A stretch of 37,068 nucleotides of DNA, taken from NCBI GenBank assembly GCA_945868845.1, contig CAMBMS010000023.1:1-37068 (forward strand), given 5' to 3'. The translations under genes were made by a program, and so were the position numbers. The notes beneath the pieces were generated by a model. It saw nothing but the letters and a program-made list of their open reading frames with translations, ran no database searches and was not told the origin of the DNA. Shown here in pieces: positions 33,734-37,068 of this stretch. The stretch's first letter is position 1, and the number at the start of each line of letters is the position of its first letter. Source of the stretch: Asaia bogorensis. GTDB lineage: Bacteria; Pseudomonadota; Alphaproteobacteria; Acetobacterales; Acetobacteraceae.

Positions 33734-34255
33734 ATGGCCGCTGCCCTCCAAGGCCGTTCCAACGGCAGATCGCGCTACAAGCCGCTGGCGGAAATCAACA
33801 TCACGCCGATGGTGGACGTGATGCTCGTACTGCTGATCATCTTCATGGTCACCGCGCCGCTGATGACCTCCGCCGTGCCGATCGACCTGCCGAAGACCAA
33901 TGCCCGGCCGGTGAATTCGGACAGCGAGCCGCTGACCGTCTCGATCAACGCGGAGGGTAAAATTTTTCTGCAGGACGCGGAGCTGCAACTCAGGGATCTC
34001 GTACTGAAATTACAAGCGATCGCGGAGAGCAAGCCGGACCGCCGCATCTTCGTCCGTGGCGACCGCACCATCACCTACGGCCGGATCATGGAGGTGATGG
34101 GCACGATTGCCCAAGGCGGCTTCACCAAGGTTGCGTTGCTGGCCGAGCAGCCCACCGGCGTCGCCCCGTCCACTCCCCTGGCTCCGGCTCGTCCCGCCGC
34201 CAACCCGCGCCGTCCCCCCGCTCCGGCCGCCCAACGCCAACCCGGTCGCGGCTGA
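33734..34255 (+). CDS. tolR: Tol-Pal system protein TolR with a Pro/Arg-rich C-terminal tail
   Basis: A single-pass inner-membrane protein (ExbD/TolR family) of 173 residues. The membrane segment starts LAEINITPMVDVMLVLLIIFMVTAP and holds the proton-relay Asp28. A periplasmic domain ends in RIFVRGDRTITYGRIMEVMGTIAQGGFTKVALLAE. The last roughly 33 residues (about 141-173) are a low-complexity tail rich in Pro, Ala and Arg, longer than in the usual TolR of about 140-150 residues. The start has GAAGG upstream. tolA follows 15 bases later. Confidence 0.95.
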   Translation: MAAALQGRSNGRSRYKPLAEINITPMVDVMLVLLIIFMVTAPLMTSAVPIDLPKTNARPVNSDSEPLTVSINAEGKIFLQDAELQLRDLVLKLQAIAESKPDRRIFVRGDRTITYGRIMEVMGTIAQGGFTKVALLAEQPTGVAPSTPLAPARPAANPRRPPAPAAQRQPGRG

Positions 34256-34270
34256 GCGTGATCCGCGCGC

Positions 34271-35248
34271 ATGCGCATCCTCGACCCAGCACGCAATATC
34301 TGGACCCGAACCAGCCGCCCCTTGCGGCGCGGCGCGGTCGCGTCCGTGGTGCTGCATCTCAACATCGTGCTGGCCCTGCTGATTGGCTTCAACCACGAAA
34401 CACCGTCGGAGCCGCCAGAAGAGCGGACGATCTCCATGCTGTTCGAGGGTATTGCGCCGACGACGCGGCGCGGCGAGGCTCCTGCTCCCATCGCCGCCGC
34501 CAACACAGCGGAAACCAACCCCGAGCCTCCTGCGCCGGAACCGCCGAAACCCGCCCCAGCCGAGCCGCCACCGCCCGCCCCGCCGCCGCCTGCACCGCCG
34601 CCGCCTGCACCGCCACCGGAGCCGAGCCCGGAGCCCGCGACACCCATTCCGCCACCACCGGCACCGCCGCCACCGCCCAATCCGAACCCGCCGCCGCCCA
34701 CGCCGCAGCCACCGCTACCGGTGCCGCCACCACCCACGCCACCACCGCCCACGCCGCCACCGCCCAGCCCGAACAGCCAGCCCAATCAGACCAGCAACCC
34801 GGCGCCGATGAGCCAGGAAACCCTGAACACCCTGGAAAAGCTGCGGGCCCTGCAACGCCAGCAGCGCCCGCCCGTGGCGCAGGCCAACCCCACGCGCGGC
34901 GGCGCTCCCAACGCGGGAGGCAATCCGCTTGGCGACGACACATCTCTGCTTTCGGTTGCTGTAATGGACTCCATCGGCGACGCGGTGCGCCGCTGTTGGA
35001 CCTACGACCCGGGCGCGCGCGGCGCCGAGCAGCTGGTCGTTCTGCTGGATGTCACCACCGACGAATCAGGCACCGCGCGCCTGGTGCGGATTTCGAACGA
35101 GGATGCCCCCAAATTGAGTAATCCTATTTTCCGCGCCTTTTTCGAGCGTGCCCAGCGCGCGGTGCTGTCCCCGCAATGCGCGACTCTGCCCCTACCGCGT
35201 AGCATGCTGGGCCAACCACGCAGCCTCAAATTCCGTTTCAGCCCGTGA
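34271..35248 (+). CDS. tolA: TolA-like protein with a proline-rich spacer
   Basis: The envelope-spanning subunit of Tol-Pal, 325 residues. A single membrane anchor (about 22-40) carries the Ser-x3-His motif (Ser25, His29) through which TolA and TonB contact TolQ or ExbB. Residues about 80-185 form a long Pro/Ala-rich spacer with PPPAPPP-type repeats. This replaces the Ala/Lys/Glu-rich helical domain of enterobacterial TolA and makes it look TonB-like. The C-terminal TolA/TonB-type domain (about 225-325) holds DAVRRCWTYDPGARGAEQL and CATLPLPRSMLG, with two Cys that could form a disulfide. Its place between tolR and tolB supports TolA. The stop overlaps a possible GTG start of tolB. Confidence 0.9.
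   Translation: MRILDPARNIWTRTSRPLRRGAVASVVLHLNIVLALLIGFNHETPSEPPEERTISMLFEGIAPTTRRGEAPAPIAAANTAETNPEPPAPEPPKPAPAEPPPPAPPPPAPPPPAPPPEPSPEPATPIPPPPAPPPPPNPNPPPPTPQPPLPVPPPPTPPPPTPPPPSPNSQPNQTSNPAPMSQETLNTLEKLRALQRQQRPPVAQANPTRGGAPNAGGNPLGDDTSLLSVAVMDSIGDAVRRCWTYDPGARGAEQLVVLLDVTTDESGTARLVRISNEDAPKLSNPIFRAFFERAQRAVLSPQCATLPLPRSMLGQPRSLKFRFSP
34550..34790 (+). repeat. CCG/CCA-rich low-complexity tract inside tolA
   Basis: Imperfect short repeats such as CCGCCGCCTGCA in tandem, and later CCACCACCCACG-type units, encode the proline-rich spacer. Such tracts are prone to slippage and to length change between strains. They are not a CRISPR or mobile element. Confidence 0.8.
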
Positions 35249-35274
35249 CCAAAATTTCCATGAGAGAAACCGGC

Positions 35275-36690
35275 ATGCCCAAATCCTACTCCGCCCTCGG
35301 CCGCCGCGGCCTGATCGCTGCCGGCCTCGCCGGCAGCGCGACCCTGCTGAACGCCTCGTTCGCCGCGCGCGCTCAGATATTGCAACTTCCTGGCAGCGCG
35401 GCGCCACCCCCGGTTGCGGGGCAAGCCGGCCGCAGCGCGGTGATCGATGTGAATCGCGCCCGTACCGATCCGATCCCGGTTGCCGTCCCGGATTTCGCTT
35501 CGGTAGGCGGGGAAACCAGTCGGTTGGCCCTCGACATCGCCCAGGTGATCACCAATAACCTTGCCCGAAGCGGTCTGTTCCACCCGATCAGCCCATCGGC
35601 CTTCATCCAGTCTGGCCCTGTGGGAGAAACACCGAATTTCCAGAACTGGCGCGCGATTGGCGCCCAGGCGCTGGTGACGGGGAAAGTGGATTCCGCCGGT
35701 GGCGGGCAGTTGCGCGTCGAATTCCGCCTGTGGGACGTACTGCCGGCGCAGCAGATCCAGGGCGCCGTCTATACCACCGGGGTCGGCAACTGGCGCCGCA
35801 TCGCGCATATCATCTCGGACGCGCTCTATGAACGACTGCTAGGCGAGAAGGGCTATTTCGACACCCGCATCGTCTATATCGCCGCCACCGGCCCGCGCGA
35901 CAGGCGAGTCAAGCGGCTCGCCATCATGGACCAGGATTCGGAGAATAACCGTTTCCTAACAGATGGTTCCTGGGCCGCGCTGACGCCGCGCTTTCACCCG
36001 GCGCGCGAGCAGATCGCCTTCATGTCCTACGCCAATAACCGTCCGCGCGTGTTCACGTTCGATCTCGTCTCCGGCCGCCAGCAGGTGATGGGGGAATTCG
36101 ACGGCATGACCTTCGCCCCCCGCTTCGCCCCCGATGGTGGCAGCGTGATCATGTCGGTGACGCGTGGCGGCGGCTCCGATATTATCGCTGTGGAACTGGG
36201 CAGTCGGCGCGAACGCCGCCTGACCAGTTCCGGCGCCATCGACACCTCGCCCTGCTTCAGCCCGGATGGCAACCAGATCGTGTTCAATTCCGATCGCGGC
36301 GGCGACCAGCAGCTTTATGTCATGGATGCCGGCGGCGGCGGGGCGCGGCGGATCAGTTTTGGCTCCGGCCGCTACGCCACACCCGTCTGGTCCCCGCGCG
36401 GCGACCTGATCGCCTTCACCCGGCTCGGGCGCCATGGCTTCGCCATCGGCGTCATGCGTCCGGATGGCTCGGGCGAGCGCATCCTGTCCGAAAGTTTCGC
36501 CGTCGAAGGCCCGACCTTCGCGCCAAATGGCCGCGTGTTGATGTTCTGGCGGGAAACCCCGGCGCGAGATTTGCGTGGCAATGGGTTTTCGTCACGCCTC
36601 GTCTCCATCGATATCACCGGTTTTAACGAACGTCCTGTTACCACCCCTACTGATGCGTCCGAACCCGCTTGGTCGCCCTCGGCGGCCTGA
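35275..36690 (+). CDS. tolB: Tol-Pal system beta-propeller protein TolB
   Basis: A periplasmic beta-propeller protein of about 471 residues that links Pal to the Tol complex. The export signal contains a twin Arg (LGRRGLIAAGLAGSATLL...) and ends near ARAQ, so Tat export is possible. The N-terminal domain (PIPVAVPDFASVGGE..., SGLFHPI) is followed by propeller blades with TPRFHPAREQIAFMSY, APRFAPDGGSVIMS, SPCFSPDGNQIVFNSDRGGDQQLYVMDAGG and TPVWSPRGDLIAFTR. I start at the ATG at 35275, with GAGAG ahead and directly before the signal peptide; a GTG at 35245 overlapping the tolA stop would add ten residues. Confidence 0.95.
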   Translation: MPKSYSALGRRGLIAAGLAGSATLLNASFAARAQILQLPGSAAPPPVAGQAGRSAVIDVNRARTDPIPVAVPDFASVGGETSRLALDIAQVITNNLARSGLFHPISPSAFIQSGPVGETPNFQNWRAIGAQALVTGKVDSAGGGQLRVEFRLWDVLPAQQIQGAVYTTGVGNWRRIAHIISDALYERLLGEKGYFDTRIVYIAATGPRDRRVKRLAIMDQDSENNRFLTDGSWAALTPRFHPAREQIAFMSYANNRPRVFTFDLVSGRQQVMGEFDGMTFAPRFAPDGGSVIMSVTRGGGSDIIAVELGSRRERRLTSSGAIDTSPCFSPDGNQIVFNSDRGGDQQLYVMDAGGGGARRISFGSGRYATPVWSPRGDLIAFTRLGRHGFAIGVMRPDGSGERILSESFAVEGPTFAPNGRVLMFWRETPARDLRGNGFSSRLVSIDITGFNERPVTTPTDASEPAWSPSAA

Positions 36691-36836
36691 GGTTCTTAAC
36701 CCCGATACGAATCGCGTACGGGTCTGCCCTGTCCGATATTGCGACAGGTAGTCAGCGTTGGCTGCCTTGAACCGTTAGGCTTGGGGTGTCGGATCCACGA
36801 TGGCGAGCGACACCATAAAGAGACATACCATACCCT

Positions 36837-36970
36837 CACGGCCCCGCCATCATCATAGATATCAGCGACGCAAACCTTGGCACCTTCCCGCGCAAATATG
36901 GGCGCCGTTCGTTGACCGAATCGGCAACCCGCCGCAGCATAACTTCCCGTCTCGGTGCCATCAGTCTGGT
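36837..36970 (-). pseudogene. Scrap of a short-chain dehydrogenase (SDR) N-terminus
   Basis: On the minus strand the frame reads TETGSYAAAGCRFGQRTAPI then FAREGAKVCVADIYDDGGAV. The second part matches the SDR nucleotide-binding fold, ..A..FAREGAKVCVADI...G.AV. The first part is a degraded TGAGSGIGRATA motif, so the NAD(P)-binding Gly-rich loop is gone. No further SDR sequence follows. It occupies the tolB-pal gap (36691-37044), where nothing else is recognised apart from a ribosome site before pal. Confidence 0.55.
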
Positions 36971-37044
36971 TAATTCCAATTAAAACCCGGACACCCCCCC
37001 CGGCGCGTGCTAAGCGCCCCACTTTAACAAGGATACAAGACACC

Positions 37045-37068
37045 ATGTGGAAAACCTTTCTTGGCGGC
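37045..37068 (+). CDS. pal: Start of a gene, probably peptidoglycan-associated lipoprotein Pal (partial)
   Basis: Only the first eight codons (MWKTFLGG) lie in the window. An AAGGAT ribosome site precedes the ATG. The reading as pal rests on its position after tolB in a ybgC-tolQRAB cluster and on a start that looks like the beginning of a signal peptide, so it is an inference. Confidence 0.5.

Noticed and set aside
34075-34785. Minus-strand Gly-rich frame with GGGG repeats
   Set aside because: Direct antisense of the proline codons in tolA; low complexity and no start signal.
34550-34790. Short tandem units that could suggest a repeat array
   Set aside because: No spacers of constant length and the repeats encode the proline-rich TolA spacer, so it is not CRISPR.

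Overview
The window reads as a GC-rich alphaproteobacterium, probably Rhodospirillales/Acetobacterales-like. This rests on the gatCAB, ruvCAB and ybgC-tolQRAB-pal blocks, the style of the proteins and two branched-chain-type ABC systems; I could run no phylogeny. I see no rRNA, tRNA, CRISPR array, prophage or defence island.

Layout. (1) Bases 80-6241, minus strand: a Liv-type ABC importer (binding protein, LivH, LivM, LivG, LivF) plus a second binding protein downstream. (2) Bases 6398-8729: a decayed patch with an ISNCY-type transposase remnant spliced into a beheaded thermonuclease gene, a lipocalin-type lipoprotein, a conserved protein of unknown function, and fragments of a PolB-like 3'-5' exonuclease and an LVIVD-repeat protein. 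(3) Bases 8751-18661: a flavoprotein monooxygenase-like enzyme divergent from a GrdB-like gene, a sterol-desaturase-family hydroxylase, a dehydrogenase remnant, a quinone oxidoreductase, an orphan molybdenum hydroxylase large subunit paired with a MoaD/ThiS-like protein, and a flavin reductase-like protein. (4) Bases 18784-23014: an unidentified polytopic membrane protein, a GFA-family gene broken by an amber codon, a small hypothetical, a cupin and luciferase-like monooxygenase pair, and a decayed secreted-protein gene. (5) Bases 23093-37068: mostly housekeeping (ruvX, gatCAB, a crotonase, yebC, a TctC-type binding protein, ruvCAB, ybgC-tolQRAB and the first codons of a likely pal), with one REP-like palindrome and two more gene remnants.

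The most notable item is at 10706-11911. One continuous GrdB-family frame is interrupted only by a TGA (11165-11167) that sits exactly at the Sec position of a UxxC motif. It is followed by a stem-loop fitting the bacterial SECIS rules. This is best read as a selenoprotein of about 401 residues that routine gene callers would split in two.

The second theme is gene decay. About ten pseudogenes or fragments lie between intact operons, which suggests a genome losing functions (inference). The intact operons carry out solute uptake, redox and cofactor chemistry, tRNA-Gln/Asn amidation, Holliday-junction processing and envelope integrity.
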